Source of the DNA: an uncultured Myxococcales bacterium
Lineage (GTDB): Bacteria > Myxococcota_A > UBA9042
Direction of reading: 5' to 3'
Assembly (NCBI GenBank): GCA_903883645.1
Contig: CAISBR010000009.1
Location: forward strand, 1 to 64,000
Length of the DNA stretch: 64,000 nt
The notes beneath the pieces are model-generated. The model saw only the letters and a list, made by a program, of their open reading frames with translations, made no database searches and was not told where the DNA came from. Positions 26,049-34,563 of the stretch are shown here, one piece after another (within the stretch, counting starts at the first letter, position 1; every line of letters starts with the position of its first letter). Both the position numbers and the translations under genes were made by a program.

Positions 26049-26110
26049 CGCCGTCCGCTCCTTCGCCCCATCTACCGGGCGCTGTCGAGCGGGCGGCGTT
26101 GCCGTTTTTT
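26049..26110 (+). terminator. Rho-independent terminator after rplS
   Basis: CGCCGTCCGCTC at 26049-26060 pairs with GAGCGGGCGGCG at 26087-26098 (12 bp with one G-T) and is followed by TTTTTT at 26104-26109. The loop of 26 bases is long, so efficiency is uncertain. It stands between rplS and the convergent dehydrogenase gene. Confidence 0.6.
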
Positions 26111-26123
26111 GCGCCAGACCCAA

Positions 26124-26996
26124 CTAACTCAGCTCGGCCGGCAGGCCAACCCACTCGGCGCTCTGCTGCCACAGCTTTTCGGCCAGCTCTTCGTCGCGGG
26201 CCAGGCGCGAGGGCTTGCGCTGGGCACAGGCGTCGTAGTACAGCCCGGATTCATTGGCGATACTCGGCTCGGTGGCGCAGTAGAGCGAGGTCTCGGCGCC
26301 CTGGTCGGTGGTCAGCATGAACTGCAAGGCAAGCCATCGAAACGGCTGCGGAATGCGCCGCCAAATGTCCGATGCGATCACCCCGGGGTGCAGGCTGTAT
26401 ACGGTGATGCCGGTGCCGGCCAGGCGCTTGGACAAAGCCTTGACGAACAGCACGTTGCAGAGCTTGGACACGCCGTACTCGCGAAAGCCGGCGACGGTGG
26501 GGGTGCTTTGGCGTAGATTTGTAAAATCAAAGACTTTGGGGTCGTAGTGGGCGCGACTGGCCACGCAGACCACCCGCGCCGTGCCGGCCAGCTGCAGCGC
26601 CGGCAGCAGCAACCGGGTCAGCAGATAGGGGCCCAAGTGGTTGGTGCCAAAGTGTAATTCAAAGCCATCCGTCGTCTGCCCGCGCGAGCCCGCCAAGCCG
26701 GCGTTGTTGACGAGCAGGTGCAGCGGCACGCCCAGGCTCACGACCTGCGCGGCACTTTGGCGCACGCCCGCCAGACTGCCCAGGTCGAGGGCCAAGAACT
26801 CTAGGTTTGCATTGGGAACTTGCTGGCGGATCTGCGCGATCGCCGCCTCGCCCTTGTCTTTGGAGCGGCAGGCCAGCCACACCTTGGCGCCGGCGCGGGC
26901 CAGCTCGCGGGCGGTCACTAGGCCGATGCCGGTGTTGGCGCCGGTGACGAGGGCATTTGTGCCGCTTAAATCAGCGGTTATGGTAAAGCGGGACAT
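26124..26996 (-). CDS. Short-chain dehydrogenase/reductase, retinol dehydrogenase-like
   Basis: A 290-residue classical SDR. The NAD(P)-binding TGANTGIG is at 18-25, NNAG follows near 96, and the catalytic YGVSK with an upstream Ser in VCVASRAHY is present. The long C-terminus with DQGAETSLYCATEPSI resembles the WWOX/retinol dehydrogenase branch of SDRs, whose bacterial members act on unidentified alcohols or ketones. It is on the minus strand downstream of the MFS-like gene (85-base gap) and may share its transcript. Confidence 0.88.
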   Translation of the reverse strand: MSRFTITADLSGTNALVTGANTGIGLVTARELARAGAKVWLACRSKDKGEAAIAQIRQQVPNANLEFLALDLGSLAGVRQSAAQVVSLGVPLHLLVNNAGLAGSRGQTTDGFELHFGTNHLGPYLLTRLLLPALQLAGTARVVCVASRAHYDPKVFDFTNLRQSTPTVAGFREYGVSKLCNVLFVKALSKRLAGTGITVYSLHPGVIASDIWRRIPQPFRWLALQFMLTTDQGAETSLYCATEPSIANESGLYYDACAQRKPSRLARDEELAEKLWQQSAEWVGLPAELS

Positions 26997-27081
26997 GCGA
27001 ACTCCTTGGCTTGGCTAGGGGCCACCTAGTATAGGTCGGCGGGTGGTCGCCCACCAGCGGTGACGGGAAATGTCGATGAAA

Positions 27082-28311
27082 TCATTGTATTTGCTTGGGA
27101 ACTCTGGCGCGCTGCTGGGCCGTGCGCGCGGCCAGCCACTGACCCACGCCCAGGGCCACGGCCGCGACCGCCACCCCTTGCCGTGCTCGCCCCGCCGGCA
27201 ACCAAGCATCGCCAGCCATGACCAGCGCCGTGCCCAGCAAACTGCCGATGGCGTAAGCGTGAACGTCGAGAATCACTGCCAGGCGACCGCGCACGCCTTC
27301 GTCGAGGTCCGCCAGCGCGCTGCGGCGCAAGGGGGCATCGCAGGCGTGGCTGACCACAAAGTAGCCGGCCAGGGCGGCCAGGGTCAGGCGCGGGTTTTGC
27401 GTCGCCACCGCCAGGCTGCAGGCGAAGATCACGTAACTGGGCATGATCAATGTTGATTGCCAGCGATCAAGCCGGCCCAGCCAGCGCGGCAGCAGCGCTT
27501 GGCCCGCCAGCACAGCCACGGTCGAGGTCAGCGAATAGATCGCGTACCAGCGGCGAAAACCGCCCTCGTCTTCAGCTGTTTCGAGCTCTACGTCGCGCAT
27601 CGCCGCCCAGCCTAGCGCCACCCACGCCGCATACTGGGCGGTGACCCGCACCACCATGGGCCGCAGCCACGGCGTGCGATCCAGGGCTTGGCGCAGGGGC
27701 GGAGGAGCCTCGGCGCGCTGTGGCGGGCTGGCGGGCAGACGTCGCCTTGCGATGGCCGCAGATCCAAAGCAGATTGCCGCGCTCAGAGCCACTAGGGCCG
27801 CGTCGTGTTCGGCCGCTACACCGCGCAGCTCGCCAGCGCCCAAAGCAAGGCTGTAACCAAGCAAATCGGCAACAGTTTCTGCGGCGGCGATGCGCGTGAA
27901 CCACTTGATGTTGTCGCTGCGGGCAATGGTGTCGGTGGCGATGGCCCAGGCGGTCACGGGGATGGCGGCCACTTCTACCGTCGAGACCATATACAGCAGC
28001 CAATAGCTGAGCGTCGGCGCGGCCTGGCTCCACAGCAGCGCGGCGACGCCGGCGTAGCCCAGACCCACCAAAATCAGCAGACGAGGCAGTAACTTGGAGC
28101 GCGACACCCGGTCGGCCAGCAGCGTCAGCCCGCCGCCGACGGCCAGCGTCACCAGTACATCGAGCGCCCACACCTGTACCAGGCCCGTCGAGCCCGACTT
28201 GGCCACCACACCCGCCGTCGAGGTGACGTCGATGAGCTTGACCACCAGCCCGTGCAGGCCCACAAGGGTGCCAAGTACAGCGACAGTATGCGGAATTCGG
28301 CTAGCGGTCAC
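27082..28311 (-). CDS. MFS-like multi-pass membrane protein
   Basis: About 409 residues with 10-12 hydrophobic segments, an early charged loop in LLADRVSRSKLLPRLLIL and a central hydrophilic stretch rich in Pro and Arg, the general architecture of a major facilitator. I see no substrate-specific motif. The start is unclear: GTG at 28311 is used; an upstream TTG at 28335 is possible. It is divergent from the ATP-grasp/SET gene, with 170 bases between starts, so a shared regulatory region and related function are possible. Confidence 0.65.
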   Translation of the reverse strand: MTASRIPHTVAVLGTLVGLHGLVVKLIDVTSTAGVVAKSGSTGLVQVWALDVLVTLAVGGGLTLLADRVSRSKLLPRLLILVGLGYAGVAALLWSQAAPTLSYWLLYMVSTVEVAAIPVTAWAIATDTIARSDNIKWFTRIAAAETVADLLGYSLALGAGELRGVAAEHDAALVALSAAICFGSAAIARRRLPASPPQRAEAPPPLRQALDRTPWLRPMVVRVTAQYAAWVALGWAAMRDVELETAEDEGGFRRWYAIYSLTSTVAVLAGQALLPRWLGRLDRWQSTLIMPSYVIFACSLAVATQNPRLTLAALAGYFVVSHACDAPLRRSALADLDEGVRGRLAVILDVHAYAIGSLLGTALVMAGDAWLPAGRARQGVAVAAVALGVGQWLAARTAQQRARVPKQIQ

Positions 28312-28481
28312 GGCGCGTTGCCCAGGTTGGACCAACCAGTGGCCGGTGCAGAGGGTAGCCCAGCCGGGGTCGAATGCGCAAAATCACGGCAAATCGCCGC
28401 GGCGGGTTGCGGGCCGGCACCGCTTGGGTCACCCTGGCGCGCGATGGGCGCTGCAATTCGTTAAGTGTTGGCGAGGAAGCT

Positions 28482-30416
28482 ATGAAAATCTGCGTACTTG
28501 GCTCGTCATATGAGGCCAGCGACTCCGCTTTTAAGGGCCTGGACCCGAACGCCAGTCCGGCCCGCTACTTGCCCGAGCACGAGTGGCACCACGCCGGCAT
28601 CGACAAGGCCAAGGCGGTAGCGCAGGTTCGGGCGCTGATTCGCCAAGGTTTTGATGTCTTTGTGAACCTGTGCGATGGCGCCTGGGACGAGGACCGCGCC
28701 GGCATCGAGGTCGTGCAGACGCTCGAGCAGGCGGGGCAAGCCTTTACCGGCGCGTCGAGCGCGTTTTACGAGCCGACTCGCGAAGATCAAAAGCGTGTGT
28801 GCCACTACGCCGATATCGGTCAGCCCGGTCACTGCATGGCCGAGCAGGCGAGTGATGCGGATAAAGCGTCGGCAATGCTGCGTTTTCCCCTGATCGTCAA
28901 GCACCCGTGCAGCTATGGCAGCATCGGCATGGGTCGCGACGCGCTGTGCACCACGCCCGACCAAGTGCGGCAGCAGACGGCGAAGAACATCGATGCGTAT
29001 GGCGCTGCGCTGATTGAAGAATTTATTGCGGGGCGCGAGTTTACCGTGCTGGTGGCCGAGCCGCCGCTGGGGTCGGATGTGCCGGCGACGTTTACGCCCG
29101 TGGAATTCAGCTTCCCCCCCGGCGAGACGTTTAAGCACTTTGATCTGAAGTGGGTAGCGTTTGAGCAGATGAGCACGCGGCCCGTAGACGATCCAGAGTT
29201 GGCGGCGCGGCTGTGCGACCTATCGGCGCGGCTGTTTGCGGCGCTGGGCGGGGTGGGCTATGCGCGCTGTGACCTGCGCATGGATGCGGCCGGTAGCCTG
29301 TATATGCTCGAGATTAATCCCAATTGCGGTATCTTTTATCCGCCGGGGCAGTTTGGCAGCGCCGACGAGATCTTGGCGGCCTCGCCGGGTGGCCACCGCG
29401 CTTTTGCCGAACACATTGTGGCCACGGCGCTGCGGCGGCGCGAGAGGTTGCGCAAGCCCTGGAAAGTACAGTTCGATCCCCAGCGCGGCTACGGCATGGT
29501 GGCGGCGCGCAATCTGGCGGCGGGCGAGGTGGTGCTGCCGGGCGAAGAGCGACCGCACTACTTGGTGACGCGGCGCCACGTTGAGCGCAGCTGGAATCCG
29601 CAAAATCGCCGGTGGTTTCAGCAGTATGCATGGCCTCTGACCGGTAGTGTGCATGTGATGTGGTCGGACCGGGCCACCGATTGGCAGCCGATCGACCACA
29701 GCTGTGCCCCGAACACCTGGCTCGAGGGCATGGACCTGGTGGCGATGCGGCTGATTGCGGCGGGCGAGCCGTTAACCATGGAATACGCGACGTTTTGTGG
29801 CCCCGAGATGGAGGCTTTTGCCTGCAGTTGTGGCGATTCGCAGTGCCGCGGCCAGATCACCGGTAGCGATTGCCTGCGGCCCGACATCGCCGACACCTAT
29901 GCGGGGCACCTGAGCGATTTTGTCGCCCGCTTGCACGCGCCGACGCCAATTGAGCAGGATATTGGTCTTGATCCAAGGGTTTATATCGAGCGCGGGCGGC
30001 AGTTTCGCCGGTTGTTGGCGCGGCAGCCCATGGCCGCGGGCACGCTACTTAGCGCGTTGGGTCGGGTCGCCGTCCATGCCCACGCCAGCCGCTATACCGT
30101 GCAAGTGGGCGAACACGAACATGTCTTGCTCGATCCGTACTGGCTGGCCTATGCCAATCACAGTTGTGCGCCGTCGGTGCATTTCGACACGGATCGCCGC
30201 GAGGTGCGCCTTCTTCGCGACCTGCAGCCCGGCGACCCCATTACCTTCTTCTACCCGTCGACCGAACTCGACATGGCCGAACCGTTTGCCTGCCAATGTG
30301 GCGAAGCGGCGTGTCTGGGTACTATCGCGGGCGCGCGGCACATGCCGGTGGCGGTCCTGAGTCGCTACCAGCTCGCCGGTCATGTGCAACGGGCGCTGCG
30401 CAGCCATGTGCTGTAA
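28482..30416 (+). CDS. ATP-grasp ligase fused to two SET domains
   Basis: The 644-residue chain has three parts. Residues 1-315 are an ATP-grasp domain of the D-Ala-D-Ala ligase type: VNLCDG (61-66), LIVKHPCSYGSIGM (137-150), ALIEEFIAGREFTVLV (176-191) and metal-binding YMLEINPNCG (274-283). Residues 326-462 are a SET domain with GYGMVAARNLAAGEVV, DHSCAPN (405-411), LTMEYA (431-436) and post-SET CSCGDSQC (448-455). Residues 496-620 are a second SET domain with NHSCAPS (559-565), ITFFYP and CQCGEAAC (604-611), but without a clear GxG motif. ATP-grasp enzymes join a carboxylate to an amine; SET enzymes methylate lysine. Substrates are unknown. The ATG at 28482 has GAGGA upstream. Confidence 0.85.
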   Translation: MKICVLGSSYEASDSAFKGLDPNASPARYLPEHEWHHAGIDKAKAVAQVRALIRQGFDVFVNLCDGAWDEDRAGIEVVQTLEQAGQAFTGASSAFYEPTREDQKRVCHYADIGQPGHCMAEQASDADKASAMLRFPLIVKHPCSYGSIGMGRDALCTTPDQVRQQTAKNIDAYGAALIEEFIAGREFTVLVAEPPLGSDVPATFTPVEFSFPPGETFKHFDLKWVAFEQMSTRPVDDPELAARLCDLSARLFAALGGVGYARCDLRMDAAGSLYMLEINPNCGIFYPPGQFGSADEILAASPGGHRAFAEHIVATALRRRERLRKPWKVQFDPQRGYGMVAARNLAAGEVVLPGEERPHYLVTRRHVERSWNPQNRRWFQQYAWPLTGSVHVMWSDRATDWQPIDHSCAPNTWLEGMDLVAMRLIAAGEPLTMEYATFCGPEMEAFACSCGDSQCRGQITGSDCLRPDIADTYAGHLSDFVARLHAPTPIEQDIGLDPRVYIERGRQFRRLLARQPMAAGTLLSALGRVAVHAHASRYTVQVGEHEHVLLDPYWLAYANHSCAPSVHFDTDRREVRLLRDLQPGDPITFFYPSTELDMAEPFACQCGEAACLGTIAGARHMPVAVLSRYQLAGHVQRALRSHVL

Positions 30417-30430
30417 GTGCGGAAGCTGCC

Positions 30431-30595
30431 TTAGCGATCGCCCATCAGGCCGCTCATCATCACCCAAGCTCCGGCGGCGCCGGCCATGACCAGCACGGCC
30501 AGGGTGACCAGGCAGCCGATCATCATCCAGCGGCCGACGAGGTTGGCTACGGGTTCTTCGGGCTTGCCAGGGATGGGCGCGGGCGGTGGGCTCAT
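30431..30595 (-). CDS. Small single-pass membrane protein (54 aa)
   Basis: The frame from ATG 30595 to TAA 30431 gives a Pro-rich N-terminus (MSPPPAPIPGKPEEP), then one membrane helix of about 22 residues (MMIGCLVTLAVLVMAGAAGAWV) and a short tail. Codon choice is like its neighbours. The ribosome site is weak. It lies tail to tail with the ATP-grasp/SET gene (14 bases) and is divergent from the Gly-rich membrane protein gene. Coding status is probable, not certain; no family is recognised. Confidence 0.5.
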   Translation of the reverse strand: MSPPPAPIPGKPEEPVANLVGRWMMIGCLVTLAVLVMAGAAGAWVMMSGLMGDR

Positions 30596-30698
30596 GCTAG
30601 AAGTCTAGCGTGGGCTGGACCAAATGTCCCTACCGCAGGCGGCTGTAGTGTCCTATGCTACGCCACACTCGCGCGCACAACCCGCCCAGGAGGCAGCA

Positions 30699-32915
30699 AT
30701 GCTGGCCCTAGCTCCCTTTGCCAAACATGGTACGCTCCGTTCGCTCGCTTATCGGTTTCTGCTTGCGGTGCCGGCACTTGCGACCCTTAGCACTCCGCTG
30801 GCCTGCGCACTTGACCTGCCGCAAGCTACAACGCCAACAGAGCTTTCGCACGCGCCGACCCCGGTGGTCCAAGCCGATGATGCGGCCCTGCTGGCGCCCC
30901 TGCTGGCTGCGCTGGGTGCCACGCCCGAGCTGCGCGGCGGGGTCTTGCCGCAGCTGTACAGGGGTGGAGATCCCCGGGCGATTGCGGCGTTACGCTACAT
31001 TGCCCTGCATGATCAACAGCCAGGTGTGCGGCAGGCGGCGGCGCGCGAGCTGGCCCGCTATGCCGATCGGCGCTCGATTGCGGCTTTGGTCGACATCGCG
31101 ACCGGCGTCGAAAACGACCTGCCCAATGCCGCCGCGCTCGATGCCCTGAGCCAGCACGTGCTTACCGATGGCCCTGAAGCGCTGTACACGCTGGTCAAAG
31201 ACCCCGAGGCCGACATGGGGGTGCGGCGCCATGCGCTCGAGGTGCTGCAGCGCGATCATGCCGAGATTTTGGCGGCGCGGGCCGTGCCGTCGCTGGGTGG
31301 CTCGGCGCTGGTGGCGACGCTGGGCGGTGGCCTGTTTGGTGGCCTGGCGCTCGAATCGGTGGGCGGTCTGGCCGGCGGTCGCAACGGTGCCGATGTGATC
31401 GGTGGGCTGACCGGCGCGGTCATCGGCGCGGGCGCGGGCTATGTCTTTGGCCGCCAGGTCAGCAATGCGCGCCAGCACTATTACATGAGCGCCATGACCT
31501 GGGGCGCGTTTGCCGGCTACGTGGGTGCACGGACCCTAATCAACCGACCTTACGGCCAATTTGGCATGCGCGTCAGCGACGAAGAGGTGGGGCTAACCCG
31601 CTGGAGCTCCGGCCTCACTCTGGCTGGCGAGCTTGTGGGCTTTGGCCTGGCCGCCTACGGCGCCGACAGCTTGAACTTGTCGAGCGCCGACGTGGCGACA
31701 GCTGATGCCATTGGTATCGCTAGCTTAACCGGTACTGTGGGCCTCCTTGGAATGATGCCCGCGCACGAGGACCAGCGGGCAGGGTACGGCGTGGCGCTGC
31801 TCGGCGGGTTGGCCGGCGCGGGTGTTGGCACGGCGGTCGCGCACAATCTGCACTTTGAGCATGGCGACATTTTGGCGATTAGTTACGCCACTGTCGAAGG
31901 TCTGTACTACGGCGCGCAGCTGCGTTCGCTGATGAGCAGCAGCGGTGACGAGGGCTCGGGCGGCCTCATGGGCATGGGCGTGGGCGCGCTGGCCACCACG
32001 GCGCTGACCCAGTACATCGACCCGACCCCCGGCAATGTGCTCGAGGCGGCGCTGTTTGCCCAGTATGGCAAGGCCTTGGGCGCAGGTCTGTCGCTCATGG
32101 CCAGCGAGCAGGGCAGCTCGGCGCAATGGGCGCAGCTCGCGGCCGGCGTGGCCGGATTTGGCGCCGGCGCGTACTTGAGCCAAAACACGGCATACCGCAG
32201 TGGCGACGGCACCTTACTCCCCATTGGCACGCTCCTGGGCGTCGAGCACGGCACCCTCATCGGCCTCCTCGTCGACGGCCAGGCCGGCAACAACGGCATC
32301 CACCAGAGCTTCTACCCCGGCCTCGTCTTGACCGGCGCGGCCTTGGGCGGCCTGGGCGGCGCAGTCCTCAGTCAATACACCGACATCAGCCCCTGGGAGA
32401 CCACGATGGGCAGCACCGGCGCGGTCTGGGGCGGCTGGCTCGTCGGCTCGGCCTGGATGCTGCGCGGCGGCGGATCGACCACGGCCGTCGCGGGTTCGAT
32501 CCTTGCGGCCTCCGACGTGGGCCTGGCTGCAACGGCCCTTGCCGTATCGCCTCTTGTCGGCGCCGATCCGCGCATTCTGGCCGGTGCCAACTTTGGTGGC
32601 ATGGCGGGAGCCGGCTTGTGCACGCTGTTTACCGCAATGTTCTCAAACAATTCCGACAACATCTACCGCGCCAACCTGATCGGCTCGGGCGGTGGTTTGC
32701 TGGCCGGCGGCATCTTGGCCTATTTCGCGTTTGCCGACAGCGAGCCCGTGAACAAGAAGTCGGCGAGCGCGGCCGACCTGCCCAGCTGGCTGCGACTGCC
32801 GGTGCGATCGGTGAGCAGCGCGCCTCACTTCGACACGCTGGGCCGCGCCGACGGCATGGTCATACTCGCCGATTTGGATGTGTGGAATGCCCTGAGCCCG
32901 CAGCCGGTCCGCTAA
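30699..32915 (+). CDS. Large Gly/Ala-rich membrane protein with HEAT-like N-terminus
   Basis: The ATG at 30699 follows a perfect AGGAGG. The 738-residue product has a signal peptide or anchor (to about ACA at 40), then HEAT-like helical repeats (about 80-195: RAIAALRYIALHDQQPGVRQAAARELARY, spaced similar units). After that come some 500 residues of alternating short Gly-rich hydrophobic hairpins (GLTGAVIGAGAGYVFG, GGLAGAGVGTAVA, and so on). A final hydrophilic segment follows residue 690. Glycine-zipper hairpins of this kind insert in membranes. I do not recognise a family; it is probably a lineage-specific envelope protein. Confidence 0.75.
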   Translation: MLALAPFAKHGTLRSLAYRFLLAVPALATLSTPLACALDLPQATTPTELSHAPTPVVQADDAALLAPLLAALGATPELRGGVLPQLYRGGDPRAIAALRYIALHDQQPGVRQAAARELARYADRRSIAALVDIATGVENDLPNAAALDALSQHVLTDGPEALYTLVKDPEADMGVRRHALEVLQRDHAEILAARAVPSLGGSALVATLGGGLFGGLALESVGGLAGGRNGADVIGGLTGAVIGAGAGYVFGRQVSNARQHYYMSAMTWGAFAGYVGARTLINRPYGQFGMRVSDEEVGLTRWSSGLTLAGELVGFGLAAYGADSLNLSSADVATADAIGIASLTGTVGLLGMMPAHEDQRAGYGVALLGGLAGAGVGTAVAHNLHFEHGDILAISYATVEGLYYGAQLRSLMSSSGDEGSGGLMGMGVGALATTALTQYIDPTPGNVLEAALFAQYGKALGAGLSLMASEQGSSAQWAQLAAGVAGFGAGAYLSQNTAYRSGDGTLLPIGTLLGVEHGTLIGLLVDGQAGNNGIHQSFYPGLVLTGAALGGLGGAVLSQYTDISPWETTMGSTGAVWGGWLVGSAWMLRGGGSTTAVAGSILAASDVGLAATALAVSPLVGADPRILAGANFGGMAGAGLCTLFTAMFSNNSDNIYRANLIGSGGGLLAGGILAYFAFADSEPVNKKSASAADLPSWLRLPVRSVSSAPHFDTLGRADGMVILADLDVWNALSPQPVR

Positions 32916-33023
32916 CCGCGCACTACAAACTATCCGCGCACTACAAATTATCCGCGCACTACAAATTATCCGCGCACTACAAACTATCCGCGCACTACAA
33001 ATTATCCGCGCACTACAAACAAC
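32916..33023. repeat. 18-bp tandem repeat, 6 copies, derived from the end of the methyltransferase gene
   Basis: Six 18-base units (ccgcgcactacaaactat or ...aattat on the plus strand) fill 32916-33023, starting on the base after the stop of the preceding gene. Read on the minus strand, each unit spells Phe-Val-Val-Arg-Gly-stop. The copy nearest the methyltransferase gene (33006-33023, with two or three base differences) supplies most of its last codons; the stop itself falls at 33002-33004 in the adjoining unit. Confidence 0.95.
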
Positions 33024-34012
33024 CACTCGGTGTTGCGCAAGTGGCTGACCTTGCCCACCTTTTGTCCGCCCGGATTGTAGATACCGATCTGCGCGCCCAC
33101 GTACCGCTTAAAATCGTGCGATAGGGCCTCGACCTCGCCGCGCTCGCTGAGCATCGCCACCAGCTCGTCGCGGCTCAGAAAGCCCTCGTCCGAAAAACTC
33201 ACCACAAAATGGCGGACTTTGGCGGCAGTGACCACCGCCTGCAGCGCCTGCTTGGCCCGTACCTTGCTGTTAAAATCGCTCTGCCGGTCGCGGCAGTCGA
33301 TGCGTTTTTGCGCGATGCCGTAGACCTCGGGCTGGTCCCAGCGGACCAAAGTCTCCCACACGTGGTAATTACCTAGGTATTTGTGCTGGTTATAAGGCGG
33401 GTCCAAGTATGCCACATCGGCGCTGACCCGTTGCACGGACTCGAGTGCGTCGCCTTCGCTGGCCTCGCACGCGCCGTGCTGCGGTCGCTCAAGCACGGCA
33501 GGTAGCCGCAATTCCAACTGGTTATGCGACCTATGCGACCATTGTTTTAGGTAGGCCATCTGCACGCCGGTCGTCGAGTCGACGCGATCGGCCGCCTCCA
33601 TCAGCGCCACCAGCACCACGGCCTCGCGGTCGGGCTCAAGGCCTAGCGCGGTGATGCGGTTGCGAATCGCCTCGATCTTGGCGCCGTTGTGGGGTTGAAA
33701 GTACCTAGATTTACGGCAATAGGTCTCGGTAAACCAGCCATCTTCGCCGGGCAGCGCCTGCAATTCCGCCAGCAGTGTCACGCAGTCGGCGGCCACGCTT
33801 GCGCGATCGGCCTGCACATAGCAGCGTGCCAAGGTGGCGGCATAGCGGTTGTGATCGCTTGAAAATACTTGATAACCAGCGCCCTTCAAGGCGTGGCCCA
33901 CCCGCGCCGTACCCGAAAATGGGTCGATCACGCTGCGCACCGGCCCCAGCGTCTCGACTGCGGCCAGGATCTGCGGAAGCAGCGTGCGCTTGGAGCCAAG
34001 GTACTTAATCAT
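33002..34012 (-). CDS. D12-class N6-adenine DNA methyltransferase, apparently orphan
   Basis: A 336-residue methyltransferase with AdoMet-binding DPFSGTARVG at 30-39 and catalytic DPPY at 204-207 (YLDPPYNQHKYLGNYH), in the order FxG then DPPY that marks the D12 (Dam-like) class. The N-terminal MIKYLGSKRTLLPQI is also typical. No restriction endonuclease gene is near, so a regulatory or defensive role without cleavage is possible. It starts 11 bases after the stop of the Cys-repeat lipoprotein gene. The last codons lie in the tandem repeat at 32916-33023. Confidence 0.88.
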   Translation of the reverse strand: MIKYLGSKRTLLPQILAAVETLGPVRSVIDPFSGTARVGHALKGAGYQVFSSDHNRYAATLARCYVQADRASVAADCVTLLAELQALPGEDGWFTETYCRKSRYFQPHNGAKIEAIRNRITALGLEPDREAVVLVALMEAADRVDSTTGVQMAYLKQWSHRSHNQLELRLPAVLERPQHGACEASEGDALESVQRVSADVAYLDPPYNQHKYLGNYHVWETLVRWDQPEVYGIAQKRIDCRDRQSDFNSKVRAKQALQAVVTAAKVRHFVVSFSDEGFLSRDELVAMLSERGEVEALSHDFKRYVGAQIGIYNPGGQKVGKVSHLRNTEWLFVVRG

Positions 34013-34023
34013 TGCCAATTCCG

Positions 34024-34563
34024 TTAGTTGCAGGTGGCCGCGCTGGCGGTGCAGTGGCCGTAGTCTTGGCAGATCCGCGCCTTTTCGCAATCGCTGCCGG
34101 TCGCGGCCAAGCAGCGGCCGACCAACAAACGGCAGGCCCCGTCTTGGGCGCATTGGTCGCTGGCCAGGCAATCGGCGTCGCTCAAGGGGATGCAACTGCT
34201 TGCGCCGACTGCGTCTTTGCCCAGGTGGCACTGCCCTTGCCAGCGGCAGCCGTCGCTCGACTGGCACGCCGCTTCCGTTGTGGGGATGCACGCTGTGCCA
34301 ACTAGGCCACAGGCTCCGAACCAGCGACAATGTCTAGATGTTTCGCAGTCGCTTTGGCAGCCGGCACCACAGACCGCGCCATCGGGTCGGCACAGACCGT
34401 AGTCGCGGCAGCCCGCGGCGGCTTGGCATTCCGCTTCGGTTGGACAGACGTAACCGGCGGGACATGCCTTTAGATCCAAAGACTTGCAAGTGCTTGCCGG
34501 TGCCACCGTTTCGCCGGTCGCGGAGCAGGCCGCGAGCACAAGCGCCACCGCGGCCACTCTCAC
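34024..34563 (-). CDS. Cys-repeat lipoprotein
   Basis: From a GTG at 34563 that overlaps the stop of the preceding gene (GTGA), the 179-residue protein begins with a short signal peptide and lipobox VLAAC. The body is a row of four to five units of 28-32 residues, each like DCxxSxxCxxxGxCxxxxxxC (for example SDCETSRHCRWFGACGL and DADCLASDQCAQDGACRL). The even number of Cys per unit suggests disulfide-knit modules on the cell surface. No function is known. Confidence 0.8.
   Translation of the reverse strand: MRVAAVALVLAACSATGETVAPASTCKSLDLKACPAGYVCPTEAECQAAAGCRDYGLCRPDGAVCGAGCQSDCETSRHCRWFGACGLVGTACIPTTEAACQSSDGCRWQGQCHLGKDAVGASSCIPLSDADCLASDQCAQDGACRLLVGRCLAATGSDCEKARICQDYGHCTASAATCN

Noticed and set aside
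32916-33023. Possible CRISPR array
   Set aside because: The units are directly adjacent with no spacers, and no cas genes are in the window.
32126-33124. 332-residue plus-strand frame ending in HYKLSA repeats
   Set aside because: Its first part is an off-frame reading of the Gly-rich membrane protein and its last part is the noncoding 18-bp array.
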